Assembly (NCBI GenBank): GCA_015499985.1
Contig: JAAAUF010000686.1
Coordinates: 1-22,542 of the forward strand
Length of the DNA: 22,542 nt
Source: Haplosporangium gracile
Taxonomy: Eukaryota > Mortierellomycota > Mortierellomycetes > Mortierellales > Mortierellaceae
Direction: 5' to 3'
The translations under genes were made by a program, and so were the position numbers. This document shows positions 1 through 11,739 of this stretch, in pieces. Numbering within the stretch: position 1 is the first letter of the stretch; each line of letters begins with the position of its first letter. Below the pieces are notes generated by a model that saw only the letters and a list, made by a program, of their open reading frames with translations, made no database searches and was not told the DNA's origin.

Positions 1-1899
1 TTTTTGTCATAGTCTGCCCTGTGTGTTCCCTCTTGGCATTTTTTTCATTTCTGTTCTTCTTTACCCTTCCCTCACTCTCGTCCCTCTTCGATCATGCGCA
101 TCACGATCGCTGCAAGCAGGCAACAGCATAAATAATGGCCGTTACACTATTGCTTTCCTACACTATGTCAACCCCTCTTACATTCGTTATCATGTTTCTT
201 CTCTTTTCCTTTCGTTTTTTTCACTCCTTCCCACCCTTTCTCTAAAATGCGGATCGTCTAAACATATTATGATACTATAAAAGAGGACCTCCAGATATCT
301 TGCTCTCTATCGGTTGTTAGGGAAACAGGGTGGGATATGTGGGACATCTGGAGTCCCAGGAGATGTCGAATAATAGGCTTTCGCCGTCATTACGTTCGGC
401 ATCGCCTTTCATTTTCGATCTCAATGACACAAGACACAAACGACATATTTGTACAACTGGCGCTGCACCCAAGGATGCAAGCAAACTTACGCACAAAGTC
501 ATAACTCACATATATCCACGGAAGTTTTATTCGTAATACGAGTATATTATTCATGGGCTATATCGTAGAATATATAGGAAGAAAAGGAAAGTAAGGGAAC
601 TTATGGAGGAAGCCATGAAGTAGCACAAGCACTTGCGGGTAAAATATTCACAAGAAATCGTTCGACGGTACGCTGCGCTTATGATGTAGTTGCACAGCAC
701 AAGGGGAGGTCGAAATTGCGAAGAGGAAAAGGAGAAAAAGGTGGGTCGAGAGAGGTGAGGCCATGACTATGAAATGGTTGGTTGTCGGGTGGATAAGCAT
801 ACATAGCTGTCATCGCACATCATTAGAGAAATAGCGCTTTTTTTTCGTTCAAATGAAATGAGAATAGAGTGGCTGAGAGTCAAAAGGTCTCTATCAGAAA
901 CTGCGGAGAAGTCGAGTCTCTCTCTTGTCTCTTGGCATCCAAGCCTCATTACTGTCTTTTGGGCGAAATGGGTGATGATGTCTGTGCTTTTCTGTGTAGG
1001 CAGGTTTAGACAAGCTGCGCGTGGATGAATCAAGCAATAAAAAGAGTAAAGGTCTGAGCTGAATGGTAAGTGGACCCTGTCTGGTTTGGTTTGGTTTGGT
1101 TTGCCTTGGTGTAATTTTGGTTTGGTTGGTCTGGACACACTACGGCTGTGGCCTGTTGTGGGTGCACTGACGTGGAGTGGGTGCGAACAGGCCACGACGG
1201 TATGACGAACTGAAGGGCTGTAGAAACAGTGGCACGGATGAAATTTGGCCGAGAGAAATGAACACGCTTAGTAACCAGGAATGCTATCCTCTCAATATGG
1301 GTACGATCTGCATTTATGCACCCTTTTAATTCTAGTTTTATTTGCTAGAACTTTTTTTTATTGCTCATGTTCTCGACCCCTTTCGTCTCCTCCTAGAAGC
1401 CGATAATAATCGTAACAGCAGACGCGCGCAATGTTTTTCTCTCTCTCTCTTCCCCCCCCCCTCCACCAAACTCAATCGTTCGTCTGTTGTCCCCTTCTTC
1501 CTCCCTTGTTTTTTTCTTTGTTGTCCTCTTTTAGAACTACGCACGCACCCCTCCTTTTTCTTATCTCTCTCCTAGAAAAATCAAAATCTATTTCCGTTGG
1601 ATCCATTTAGACGGAATAAGGAGAGGAAAGGACTTTGTGGGGCCAATCGAGCCCAACACCATCAGCGAACGAAAAGGCGTTGCTAGAAAATATGGTTATA
1701 TATTCACTGTTTTCTTTGGAGAAGATGGAGAAGAGTTGGTGCATGGGCCGGACGAATTGTACATGGAACTGGAGTAAATGAATGAGGCAAAAAAAAAAAA
1801 ATGCGTTTTCTATGAAGAGAGAAATTACTAAATTCTAAAATAGCATTGGGGGGGACATGCAGGCCAGAGGTATCGATGCATCTTTTTCTAGCCTTATCC
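1..1899. other. Spacer with no supported gene
   Basis: No reading frame here has convincing coding character. The open frames are short, mostly lack ATG starts, and translate to Ser/Phe/Leu-rich or Lys/Pro-rich low-complexity sequence. Visible content is a (GGTTT)4 run near 1083-1102, CT-rich plus-strand stretches around 1430-1580, and an A13 tract near 1789-1801. The right end is the 3' flank of the minus-strand wall-protein gene. A neighbouring gene's promoter could lie near the left edge, but nothing decides it. Confidence 0.6.
1083..1102. repeat. (GGTTT)4 microsatellite
   Basis: Four perfect copies of GGTTT, with looser GGTTT/GGTTG copies following to about 1130. It is a simple repeat in non-coding DNA. 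It is not the canonical fungal telomere unit. Confidence 0.85.
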
Positions 1900-2628
1900 T
1901 TAAAGCATCAGCTGGACGGCAGCAAGGGCAGCAACCCCCAAACCAGCAACAATACTACTCTTGATAGAACTGGCACCAGAACCAGCAGCAGGCGTCGAAG
2001 TGCTTCCACCAGCATTAGCATCACCACCACTGCTCGCGCCTGCACCGGGGGTCTCGCCGCCAGAACCAGGGTTCGTGGGCGAAGTAGGAGGGGTCTCGGT
2101 CGCAGGGCTGGACGGGTTATTGATTGTAAACATGTTGGTGTAACTCAACTGGGGGTCAGTCCGGACCACAATCGAGTACGTGCCCGAAGAGACAGTCAGA
2201 GGGACAGTGAGATCGGTACGGGTGCTGGAACCAGAACAGTCGAGTGTGCCCAGGGTGGCGACATATCGGACTGCCTCGGAGGGACCCGTGTTGAGAATGA
2301 CAGTGACGTTCTTGGCGGCTGCGCCCATGGAAGCGCAGTTGCCGGTCCAGCCGACAAAGTTTGACACGCCGGCCGTCCACACTGTTCCGGCTGTTGGGTT
2401 ATTGATCTTTTTGGATTGGATGGGAGTGAAGGGAGAGGGGCAGGGAAGGATGTGGAGAAGACAGGATTGATGAATAACATGGTTCGTTCATGGGTTGATT
2501 GTTGGTATTGGCTACATCTTGCTCAAAGGACGCGATCGTGGCCGTCTGTCTTTTACCTGGAGCATGTCGGCGTTGACATAGGCAGCCAAGGTCGTAGCTG
2601 CGACAAGGAGGGTGGTTGAGAACTTCAT
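1900..2628 (-). CDS. GPI-anchored Kre9/Knh1-like cell-wall protein
   Basis: Exons 2628-2557 and 2406-1900 (minus) encode 192 aa. The intron 2556-2407 begins GTAAAA and ends AAAAAG, phase 0. Residues 1-20 are a classic signal peptide, with likely cleavage after VNA. Residues 25-120 fit the Kre9/Knh1-like N-terminal fold: an 'INNPTAGTVWTAG' opening, W34 and W44, one cysteine pair C48/C81, an N-glycosylation sequon at N57, and a 'SGTYSIVVRTD' strand. A Gly/Ser/Thr/Pro linker follows (about 122-170). The last 18 residues are hydrophobic with no charged tail, which is a GPI-attachment signal. The family is known for fungal beta-1,6-glucan and wall proteins. The product is therefore probably carried to the plasma membrane or wall through the ER; its exact role is not inferable. 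The ATG is the first in the frame and lies about 200 nt below a TATA box. The start and the protein class are solid; the gene name is not. Confidence 0.93.
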
Positions 2629-2640
2629 GATGATAGTAAT

Positions 2641-4043
2641 GTGAGATGTATGCTGAGTGCAGAGAAAAGAAGAGGGATTCTCAGAGGAAGGTGTGAAGAA
2701 GAGGAAGGGAGAGGAAGGCGGACTCGAAAGGATGAATGCGTGAGGAAATGGTGATGGGAAGGATGCAATAATGAAGAAGAGTCGAGTCGGGGAGGAAGGA
2801 AAGGTGTCAAGCACAAGAAGGGCCGAGACGTATTTATATAGCTTTACCTCGGCCCCGTTGTGGGTGTAAGTTGGTTTGTCTAGAACTGTGGCTATCCCTT
2901 GTTGCTTGATCTCCTAAGTTGATGGTCAATGGTCAATGGTTAATGAGGTCGTGTTTGATCATGCTAAAGAAATGGACTATAAAAAAAGGACGTTCCTTGA
3001 AATAAAAACATTATGCTCTCAAGGTATTTGGCCCGGATCAAGGCAAGTGTGTTGCCTAACGCTCTCCCTCTCTCTCTTTTTCTTTCTCTCTCTCTCAGGA
3101 GCATACATCTCTCAAAATCTAGGCACAAGCACACGGACATACACCATCGCTTCCTCTGTCTTCTGTTCTTTGTTGAAATGAGCTTTGTGCGCAATAACAT
3201 CCAGCCAGGATACAACACAAAATATCGGGCTCCGTCGGACCCATGAAGCCTCTGCATTTTTTATTTTTACAAATTCTTCTTCCTGTCCGTCTCCAAGGAT
3301 GCAACGCGGAACAAATAACTCAATTTCAGACATGTTCGCTTTGATGACCACGGACAGGCATGGCACAACAAAATAAGACAACATGGTGTTGGCATTTACG
3401 TTTCTCTCCCACCCTCTCCTTTTATTGGAATGGTGTCCTTCTCTTACTCTTTAACCCAATTCCCCTTCTCCCTCTCTCCTTTTCTTAAATCAATTCATGG
3501 TTCATGCATAGCCAAAAAAAAAAAAAAGCCCCGTGTTTATTTATTTTTTCGGCCTCCCCGCTCGTGCACGCCACAGTAGCTCCATAAGGCCTCTAAATTG
3601 AATCATCGTTCTCTCTTGAAATATCGGTTGTGCAAATTGCCCAACCCCCCTCCTCTCCTTCCCTCCTTTCCTTCTATCCTCGCACTCACTCCTTGTCGCC
3701 GCTATTTGCTCACAGTTTGTGTCTCCTTTGGCTTAAAATTATCGGCTGGATGATTTATACTTCGAGGCCCTCATCAACTTCTTGCTCTTTCTCGGACTCG
3801 ATAAAAAAAAGAGGCCGCGAAACTATGCCATAGTTCAGAAAAAAAGTCGTTGTCCATGAGCCAATAGCTTGCGAAGAAGGGGGGGGAAACCATTGCACCT
3901 GCCCTTTTGTTCAGTGGTTCTATAAACATCTTTCAATATAAAAGTCGAATGGTGTAGTCTGATATCAAGAAGAACAAAAAAAAAAAGTAATGAATGTAAG
4001 GTTCGCGAATAGAAAATTGAGAGAAAGAGGGGACAAAAAAGGT
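2641..4043. other. Spacer with gene 1 promoter and gene A 3' flank
   Basis: The left 200 bases are the promoter and CT-rich leader of the minus-strand wall-protein gene. The right end is the 3' flank of gene A. Between them are CT-rich runs (3061-3098, 3403-3485, 3640-3700) and A-tracts at about 3513-3527 and 3977-3987. The short open frames there are Ser/Leu/Phe-rich, and I find no gene. Confidence 0.6.
2831..2840 (-). promoter_or_regulatory. TATA box of the wall-protein gene
   Basis: On the minus strand this reads TATATAAATA, a near-consensus TATA box. It is followed by a strongly CT-rich leader (2816-2640) and then the ATG at 2628. Spacing and pyrimidine-rich leader are typical of a well-expressed fungal gene. 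Confidence 0.75.
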
Positions 4044-7000
4044 CTACGGTTTATTGGCAGAAAAGAGATCAGACACAATCCGGTCCCAGGCCGTATGATC
4101 GCTTGCAAAAGTAACCACACACCTCGAGGGAACCATCAGCTTCTTCACCTCCTCATCCGACGCATTCGTCTGATGAACAAGTACCAACCGATCCCCTCTG
4201 AAGAAATCTACAATCCGCGATTTGACAAACAACGTCGTTTGTGAAACAACATCAGTACCACTACCACTATTACCAGCTGTGAGAAGGGCCATCTCCTTCC
4301 GTACCGCAAGGAGTTTGAGGGATGTACGCGCCCGTTCGAGCACTTTGGGTAGTTCGGGCCAGTAGCCGTGAATGGCTAAGCAAGTGAGGTAGATCCGTTT
4401 GTAGCCAACTTGGATAGCGTCGAGGTACTGTAGGAGTTCTTGGAAACGTCGTCGGCCGAGGTTCATATTTCGGATTGCGGGGCCGTAGTTGAGATAGAAG
4501 AGGGAGTTATCGACGCCCACAGCTCGGGTGGATGAGTACTCGAACTCGTGGGAGGGCGCACGGACTTCTGCGAGGACTAGCGAGGAGGAGGAGTCGTAGC
4601 TCCAGGATCGCAACGCCGGTGGTGCTGTGATTGGTGTTAATAACTTGAGTTTGGCGAGGTCGAAGGTAAGAGTCAGTTCGTCGGCGATCCCGTTCTCTTC
4701 ATCGACTAGCGAGTCCTTGAGAACGATCTTGGTCAGTCCACAGGGCACACCCTGGACAACGCTCTTGATCAACTCCTCAGCGGTCTGGAAATCGACCGCC
4801 CAACACTCTAGATGCAGCGATGTCAACAAGGAGTTAAGGCCCAGGATCCGCATCAGGCTGGTCTTTGTCTCTGCAGAGTCCAACTTCTCCCGATCCCTGA
4901 TCGTCAACGTCCGCAGTGCCTTCAACCACATCATCGGGTGTTTCTCTGCCACAGCCATCGTTGCGACCTTAAGATGCACATCCTGGAAGTTCCCGTCCTG
5001 GACCGTCATCGAGATCTCTTCCTCGCCTGTCTTCACAACAACCTCGACGGATTCTCGGAGCTTGAACGAAAACGTCCTCAGGAACGCGATCACCCGGGTC
5101 GACCACCCACCCTGGTTCAACTCGTTCCATACAATCCTGAGTTTCCGCAGCCCCGTAGCACTGCTGACTAACATCGCCAACGCCCGCTTGATGACCTCAA
5201 TATCCTCGCTGGTATCAATCGTGAAGTCCAAGACCCTCAACCGAGTCGACGACTCAATATGAGACGTCGGCTTGATGGGCTTCAACAACCCCTGGGCACT
5301 CTCGACTCGAAGCGATTGGAGCTGTTGATTCTCGATAAGGAAATTGAGCAGCGGGGCCGAGGTTTGGAGGAAACGGTATGAATACTCCCAATATCCAATC
5401 AAGGCTAAGCTAGTCAAATGACTCTTCGTTAGCCCAAACCAAAAGTCCTTCCTAAAAGACCACTGCCTGGCGTCATCGGCCTCGTTCGCCCACCAGTCGG
5501 CCTTGGACATGTTTAAGGCCATCTCAGCCACGCCGTTGGTCGGAAGCAGATCTGTATTCCCAAAGATACTCAGCGTCTTGGTCTCGCTCATGTTGCTAAT
5601 GTCGATGGAAACGTTCTGGGCAGAGTAGGTTCCGGCTGTCTCGATCGCCTTCCTGACGGCCTTGGGATCAAAGTTGGGTCGGAGTTGCTCCATATGGTCC
5701 AGGCAGATCCATTGCACATGGCCTTGGGAGTCGACGTGTCGGTATTGATTGTGGAGTTGGTCGATTCCTGAATCCGTGGGGGTAGTCGCAATCAAGTAAG
5801 ACTGGATCAGCGTCAACTCGTTATCGTTCAAGGTCGGCAACTGCTCCTGCTTCCTTGATGCCGCTGCTTCTCCTGATGCTGGTCCTCTTCCTCCTACCTT
5901 TTGTGAATCCTGGAAATTGTCAGAGACCTCTGAAGACAACTGTTCCAGGTGGCTGATCATCAAGTCCAAGTAGAGCTCAATCTCCTCCCTACCCAACTTC
6001 ATTGACATCTGCAAGAAGGCGACTCCCTGGCTATATGTCGACGCGCCTGCTTTGATATCTCCTCTGTCTCTGCTGACGACAGCGCTGTTGGTAGCCTTAG
6101 CGCTGAACTTAAACATCTGTAGGTTGAGCAAAAGTGCCGCCTGGTATTTACGGAAGAACTCTTCAGGATGGATCAAATCATACCCTCCGTGATGCCCCAC
6201 ATGCGGTGTCAACCCAACACCATCAATGACAGGGGCGTGCGAAGGATAAGAGACCAGACGAGGTGCAGGCTCGACAAACTCACACATCCAAAAGAACCGG
6301 AACTTATCCCACCCCAGCGTAAGCTTGTCGTCATGGAGACAACTCTTAGGCAACACAATGAACAATCGTGGCAGGGGGGACTCGTGCCAATCTCGAGATT
6401 GGACATGGGACTTGTAACTCTGGATCTGGTCCTGGGTCTCCTGGAGTGCTTGGCTAATATCCTTGGGGTCGAACCATGCCTGTGGTCGGGGCTGGATGTT
6501 CGGTTGTTTGGGTGCACCTGGAGGTCCTGCTATTGCTGCTGGTAATGCCAACTGCTTGGTTTGTTGTCGGCGACAGGACCCTTCATTGCAAACCTCCAGT
6601 CGTCTGTTCTCACATCTGTTGGTCCGACCGATATAAGGCGATTGCCAGCGATTGTAGCAGCGGCAGTGGTCACAGTGCCATAATTAGGGGTGGGTAATGC
6701 TTGAGGATGACTCTTGGAGACCTGTCCTGCCTTGGTATAAGGGTTCCCACCGGATTGAACTGAAGGGTTGGGGGTTCCTGATACAATTGTTTGGACAGTG
6801 CCCCGTACCAATTCCATTTTCCTCAGTTCATTAATACTCAAGATGCTATCTTCTTGAGAGTGTCCATGGGTTGTGTTGTTGCGAAATCTCTGGTGTCCTG
6901 AAGTAGTGAAAGCGCTGTCATTGTTGTTGTTACTGGTATAGACGTGCCCAACTGTTGCTGTCGAAACTGGAATAGTGTTCACTGGCACCATCGAGGGAGT

Positions 7001-7851
7001 AAAAATCATAGCAGGTGGTGGTGGTACTGTCGGTGTGAAAATTGAAAACGACTGGTGTTGTGAATTAGCTAGTGGAGGACAGTACACCTCAGTGGTTCCT
7101 ATGGTCATAGCATCAACATTGAAAGTAGAGTGAACAGGGGTACGTTCCTCTGGTGCCCTAGCGATCCTGACAGAGCCCATCTCCGCAAGCAACAAATTTC
7201 CGTTCCCATTCCCGTTCCCGGTCCATGTCCCGTCGGTACTGGAGGAATGAAAACGCGACGACGATGATATGGTGGAGATAGAAGAGGAGTGGAAAACACT
7301 ACTCCTGTTGAACAGCGCAGGGGATGTCAGGTCAGACTCGCCTCCTGTCCCTGCTTGACTGGAAGGAGGAGGAGGGGAAGGAGGAGAAGAAAAGTATAGA
7401 CTGGGGCTCAGGGGTATGTTGGCTATGGGTGTTGGGGGGATTTCCATCACCACGTCTAGTTGGATTCCTGGATGATGTGCAATTCGTAGTGGCATCAGAC
7501 TAGAAGCCATTCACGACGCATCATTGAGTTAGTCATTCAGACTCAGTCTTCTACCTCATTCCTTCACCAACCCAGACTTCCATCGCTCAACACCGCAAAA
7601 CAAAGCAGCCTCACATACTCTTCAAAGTTATCGTTCGTCAAAAAAGACACTAGCGCGCCATCCGCCTGAATGTAGCGTGCATTCCTGAAGACCCGAAGGA
7701 TGTCATTCCAGAGAACAATATGTTGTTGGAGCTGAATGTCGAAACGGGCGTTGATGTTGATGTTGATGGAGGGAGGTGCGGGATTGCCGGATGCGTCGGG
7801 GATGTAGACTGAGCGGAAGGATTGGAGGGTTGGGCCTGTTGGGATTGCCAT
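4044..7851 (-). CDS. Gene A: large modular family protein (1208 aa)
   Basis: Three exons on the minus strand: 7851-7619, 7499-6614 and 6551-4044. Intron 1 (119 nt) starts GTATGT, has an ACTAAC branch site and is phase 2. Intron 2 (62 nt) starts GTGAGA, ends GCAG and is phase 0. The N-module (residues 1-96) includes 'QQHIVLWNDILRVFRNA' and 'LMPLRIAHHPGIQLDVV'. Residues 97-400 are disordered Ser/Asn/Thr/Pro/Gly-rich sequence with an NG run. Then come 'PRLFIVLPK' (434-442), 'WDKFRFFWMCEF' (454-465), 'GYDLIHPEEFFRKYQ' (from 496), a helical stretch, and 'GHVQWICLDH' (650-659). A long LRR-like tail follows, including 'LLTSLHLEC' at 948-956. It matches gene D along the whole C-terminal part and genes B-D in the N-module. 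There is no signal peptide, membrane segment or P-loop, so it is probably intracellular. Function is unknown. Least certain is intron 2, which lacks a clear branch site. Confidence 0.85.
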
Positions 7852-7894
7852 TCCCTTTTATGTTGTCTTTGAAAGGGGTGGAGGGAGGAAATAC

Positions 7895-7913
7895 GTGTGT
7901 GTGTGTGTGTGTG
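7895..7913. repeat. (GT)9 microsatellite in gene A leader
   Basis: A perfect GT run on the plus strand, 44 bases upstream of the gene A ATG. It is likely part of the 5' untranslated region as CA repeats. Confidence 0.9.
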
Positions 7914-7970
7914 AATAGGGGTGAAAGGAGAAGGGAAGGAAAACGGCGAGAGGGTGTGGAAGGGTGACAA

Positions 7971-7997
7971 GGGTAAAAGGGTAAAAGGGTAAAAGGG
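7971..7997. repeat. 8-bp tandem repeat GGGTAAAA x3.4
   Basis: Three exact copies of GGGTAAAA followed by GGG. On the coding strand of gene A it reads TTTTACCC and lies in the CT-rich leader. The unit is telomere-like in look, but three copies inside a leader do not support a telomeric origin. Confidence 0.9.
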
Positions 7998-8509
7998 AAT
8001 GTGAAAGACAGAAGATGAAGGACTGAGCGACAGAGGCACCCACCAGGCTAACCCGATGCTCTCTGCAAAAGAGTCTCGAGAAGGAAAAAAAGTACTAAAA
8101 GCAATTGGAACAAAATGAGTGGCATTTCAAGAAACACAGCCAACCGCATGACTCGGCACAAAAATATCCATTGCTCTAGACATGTACCTGGTCCGTTACA
8201 TTTTTATGTCCCTCTCCCCCTCCACTCACCGTTGTATAGAAACGTATCAAAAAAGAGTTAAGAATAACGTTCAGCGTCTGCGCCCCCTGTTGACCACAGA
8301 AAAGTGTTTATCTGATCAATTGAAGTCTCGCTTGCCTTGATCAAAAGGGCAACAGTGTTTTGGATGAGTTAGATAGTCTCAGAATGTCCAAACAATTAGC
8401 TATCACTGATCTGGACTTCTTTGTTGATCATTCATTTTTTCTTTGGTGGCGTAAAAAATTCTAACAGGCGAGTCTAACTGACAGAGTGATCAATCGAGAC
8501 GATTTTTCA

Positions 8510-10040
8510 TTAAATTTCTGTTGGTGCAAAAGTGGTGCCTGCACGAGGCTTGATCGTCTTGAGGTAGGTTGGTGTACCGACAACCGAGCGAAATCCTCGG
8601 CAACATGGCTCGCAGTCAACAAGGGTTGGTTGACACGGGCCTCGCGACCACTCGTGACAGGGAATGTAAAGGCGCGCCTGTGAGACGCGGAATCGACCAT
8701 GGACGAGCCCAAGTTCGACGATGGGGAAGAGCAGGCGAAGAAAAAACGACGAAGATGAAGGACCCTTTTTCAAGACCGATCCTCTTTCACTCCGAGGACA
8801 CTCGTTATCCACGCAGACGCTGACGAAAAGGTTACCGTCAATGCTGTTGTGGCTGTTGTCATCAACCGCGATCTTTATCTTGGCTGCGGGGTAGATCGGA
8901 GCATCTTGAGATGAAAAGGAACAGTCCATGCAGACGAAGGGGACGGGGGGTTCATGTAATGAAAGTACAGGGACTGGAGTCGAAGAAGCAAACGCCTGAA
9001 TGAAGTTCTCCCTCGGACCATCAACATGCGCCCGGTGACGACAACGAGGACAACAGGGAGAAAGCAAGGAAGGACGAGAAGGACTGCGGTCCAATGCGCC
9101 CAAGGTGTGGTCTGCTTTTCTTTGCGCTAGCTCTTGAGGGCGTGTGGAAGGGAGGAGGAGGACAGTGTTCTTGTCATATTGTGCAACCTCGAGGTGTGTG
9201 TGAAGGGAGATGAACGAGACTTCGTCTGTTGCTGCTGCTGCTGGCCATGTGAATGGGCTTGGTCCTGCTTCATCGGAAGAAACCGCCGTTGGGCTTGACA
9301 CTGCTGCGGTAGGAGCAACAGCAACAGGTGATGACAAAGCGAGGGAAGATGATGAGGACTTTGCTGTGTACTGTTTCATGTCTGCTGTCATGAACACAGA
9401 TGAAGATGAAAAGGAAGAGGAGGAAGGCCCGGCTTCCCACGGCTCCGACTGGTGAGACAAGGACGACGATGGACCAGACTCTGAGCTATCGTCAGTCGTT
9501 GAGATTGGGTGAACGTCTGTGGGTGTCTTGGAGGCGAGGCATCCGGGCTGCTCGTCGTTCAAAGCGACGTACAAAGTCTTGCTGGGGTACGCAAGTATCC
9601 TCTCAGGCATGACGCTAAGAGCAATAGTTGTATCCAAAATAATAGAAAAAGAAAAAAATATACAATGCACACAAGGCACAGTTAGTGTGCGCCATGTGGG
9701 AAATAAACATTCTTTCTTTCGCATGGTCACACACACATAGAAGAAGTCAAAAATAAAGAAAGCGGATATGCTTCTGAGTTTTTTTTTCAACTTACATCTG
9801 CAGGTCGCGCCCGACAACCAAGGGGACAAGAACGTTATCGTCGACTACATATCTGACCTTGCCTTCTCGTTCATACAACTCCTGGATGCTGCTCCAGCGG
9901 ACAAACTGGACACCTTCTTCATCCTCTTCGACGAGGGCATAGCACCTCTGCGAATGAGGCTGGCCTAAACGTTGAAAACATTGCATGGGATCTTCGCCAC
10001 CTGCGGTGGGTAGATGTTGAGATGGTTGGGTGAAGGACAT
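8510..10040 (-). CDS. Gene B: N-module fused to a Ser- and Cys-rich tail (449 aa)
   Basis: Two exons on the minus strand: 10040-9796 and 9614-8510. The intron (181 nt, GTAAGT...CTCTTAG) is phase 2. The N-module comprises 'VQFVRWSSIQELYEREGKV' (44-62) and, after the intron, 'VMPERILAYPSKTLYVA' (83-99), matching genes A, C and D. Residues 103-210 are a Ser/Ala/Pro/Thr-rich linker. The tail is Cys-rich: C270xxC273, C310xxC313 and C349xxxxC354, which could form a zinc-ribbon-like site, then C401, C409, C416, C419 and C420. I do not recognise this tail, and it does not resemble the A/D C-terminal region. The last 85 residues look less protein-like, so a missed intron or a frameshift near 8740 is possible. 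Start chosen: the first ATG that puts the module in frame, followed by a CT-rich-leader arrangement like gene A's. Confidence 0.7.
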
Positions 10041-11391
10041 ATTTTGAGTGCTTGTTTTATGTATGATTGTGTACGTCTCTCGATAAGAGAAAACAGGCGT
10101 AGGTGTACATGGGGGTGAAAGGACGAAAGGGAACTTGACCGAAAAAAGTAGAGCGCTTCTTTGGGTGACGCAGAGACCAAGCAAAAACAGTAAGGGCCTA
10201 AAAAGTTGAAAGGGAAGGGGAAGAAAAAAGAATAAAAAATGTATAAGCGACAAGAGCCTTTTAAGCTAGTGCTTTATTCGGTCTCTTACGAACCGTAGCT
10301 ACAGTCATTACAAGGTGTCAGCTTTTTTCTACCTTCGTTGACTCGCCCCCCTTTTACTCAAATGAATCCCTTCACGTTTTTCTATGGTTGCTTCTTCCCT
10401 TTCTTAGTCTTCATTTAAAATGAAGGCGCACATGACAGGATGATACCGCTGGTAAAAAAGTGTTTGGAGTAGTGTGGGAGATGAATGGGATGATGGGAGG
10501 AAAAAGCAGAAGGGGGCACATTGGTCGTCCAAAGGCGAGACGGTGGTGAGGAAGGATGAAGGGGCTATGAGTTGTCAGTTTCGCCACAGCTGGATGGATG
10601 GGAATCACTGTTATGGGTTGCGTTTGGGGGGTTTTGTTGTTGGGAGGTCATATGAGCACGGGAAGTTGCTTTCATTGTTGTTCGATAAGTGCCAATTCTC
10701 CGTGGCACTTTCCAAACTACTTCAAAGAATGAACAGCAAAGCAAAGCGACAAAATAATGGGCATGGTTAAATAATGGATGATGTGGTTTTGTGTGTATGT
10801 TTTGACGTCCATTGATGACATCCTATTGGCATGGTCGAATATAAGTGGCTCTGTAGTTCATACGCGAAGTAGAAGACCCCCGACGCTCTTCTTTCTCGCA
10901 TTGGCGTATTTGTGAGACTTTGCCTCCTGAGCGAACATTTGCCAATTCCAACTCCACAACAAACCGCCACTGTGTTTGTGTTGCTGGTCTGCTCAGCCGA
11001 ATGGAGAAGTTGATGAAGGCGACCATCTCTTACATGAGAGACCTCGAAATGAATTATGCTTGATGTCTTCGTTCATTGCTGTTGGTAGGATGACCAACCT
11101 CTTTCTTACGCATTCATTCCACACTTTCTCCCGCACACCCTCTACACCTTTCTTCCCTTTCCTTTCCCATCAAAGTGGGGAAGGTCGTTCAGTCCAAATT
11201 TGCATACACAATGGAAGGGTCGTCTCCCTTTTTTTGTTCGTTCTTTTATCCTTTTTACTCCCTTTATGCAATTAAGCTGTTCACTACCTCAGCGAGTGGT
11301 CGTTATCTTTTTCTTTACTTGGGTTCCACCATCTACCCTTGCTCTCCTTTGCCCGCTCAATGTCCCGTCTTGTGTCCCTTGTTTCTCGTTA

Positions 11392-11739
11392 CTAAAAGGA
11401 CCAACCCTTTTTTAACCTACTTTGGGATGAAATAACAAGATGTCTTTCCCTGCTTGCAAAGAAACCTGCAGAAACCAATTTCGATCTTTTTTTTTTGGGC
11501 GACAATCGATATACATATGTACCTTTTGAACAAAACAAAAAAAAACACCTTGTTGTGACATTTGGCAGATCATTTAATTGAAGCATGTCGCTATTTCGCA
11601 GATACGAAAAAGCAAGAGACAGTGAGCATTGAGGGCGATTGCAACCACCAACAAAGAAAGTGAGGGCCACCGACAGAGAAGACGAGGGAGAGGAAGGAGG
11701 AAAGGAAGGGACGAAAGTGAAAAATGCTCGCACACGCAT
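11392..11739 (-). CDS. Weak candidate small ORF (115 aa), unrecognised
   Basis: A minus-strand ATG frame lying just downstream of the GA-rich (plus) / CT-rich (minus) block at 11640-12190. The first half is Ser/Pro/Phe-rich like translated CT-rich DNA. The second half is more balanced and basic ('SPKKKRSKLVSAG'). No domain, signal peptide or homology is recognised. Listed only because its position below a leader-like block fits the pattern of the real minus-strand genes here. It may well be chance. Confidence 0.15.
   Translation of the reverse strand: MRVRAFFTFVPSFPPSSPSSSLSVALTFFVGGCNRPQCSLSLAFSYLRNSDMLQLNDLPNVTTRCFFLFCSKGTYVYRLSPKKKRSKLVSAGFFASRERHLVISSQSRLKKGWSF

Larger units (their letters stand above)
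7852..8509 (-). promoter_or_regulatory. Leader and promoter region of gene A
   Basis: Between the gene B stop and the gene A start. Read on the minus strand it is CT-rich from about 8040 down to the ATG at 7851. It carries a CA/GT dinucleotide run (7895-7913) and 3.4 copies of an 8-bp unit (7971-7997). No good TATA box was seen. Which part is transcribed is inferred only from the CT skew. Confidence 0.5.

Noticed and set aside
767..1195. Minus-strand 142-codon frame
   Set aside because: It has repeated PK/NQTK from the GGTTT repeat, no ATG-linked promoter and no domain.
1846..2364. Plus-strand 172-codon frame opposite the wall-protein gene
   Set aside because: It is antisense to the well-supported Kre9/Knh1-like gene. 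Its Arg/Ser/Thr-rich translation is the mirror of Ser/Gly/Thr codons.
4627..5262. Plus-strand 211-codon frame inside gene A
   Set aside because: Antisense shadow of gene A exon 3, which matches gene D in sequence. The shadow has no recognisable features.
9615..9829. Upstream extension of the gene B exon-2 frame
   Set aside because: This part is the intron; the CTCTTAG acceptor at 9621-9615 and the phase-2 match to genes A, C and D place the exon start at 9614.
10823..11026. Minus-strand 67-codon ATG frame of balanced composition
   Set aside because: Too short, with no domain and no match to the family N-module. A GTAAGA donor-like site 11 bases upstream follows a frame with a stop, so no exon could be built.
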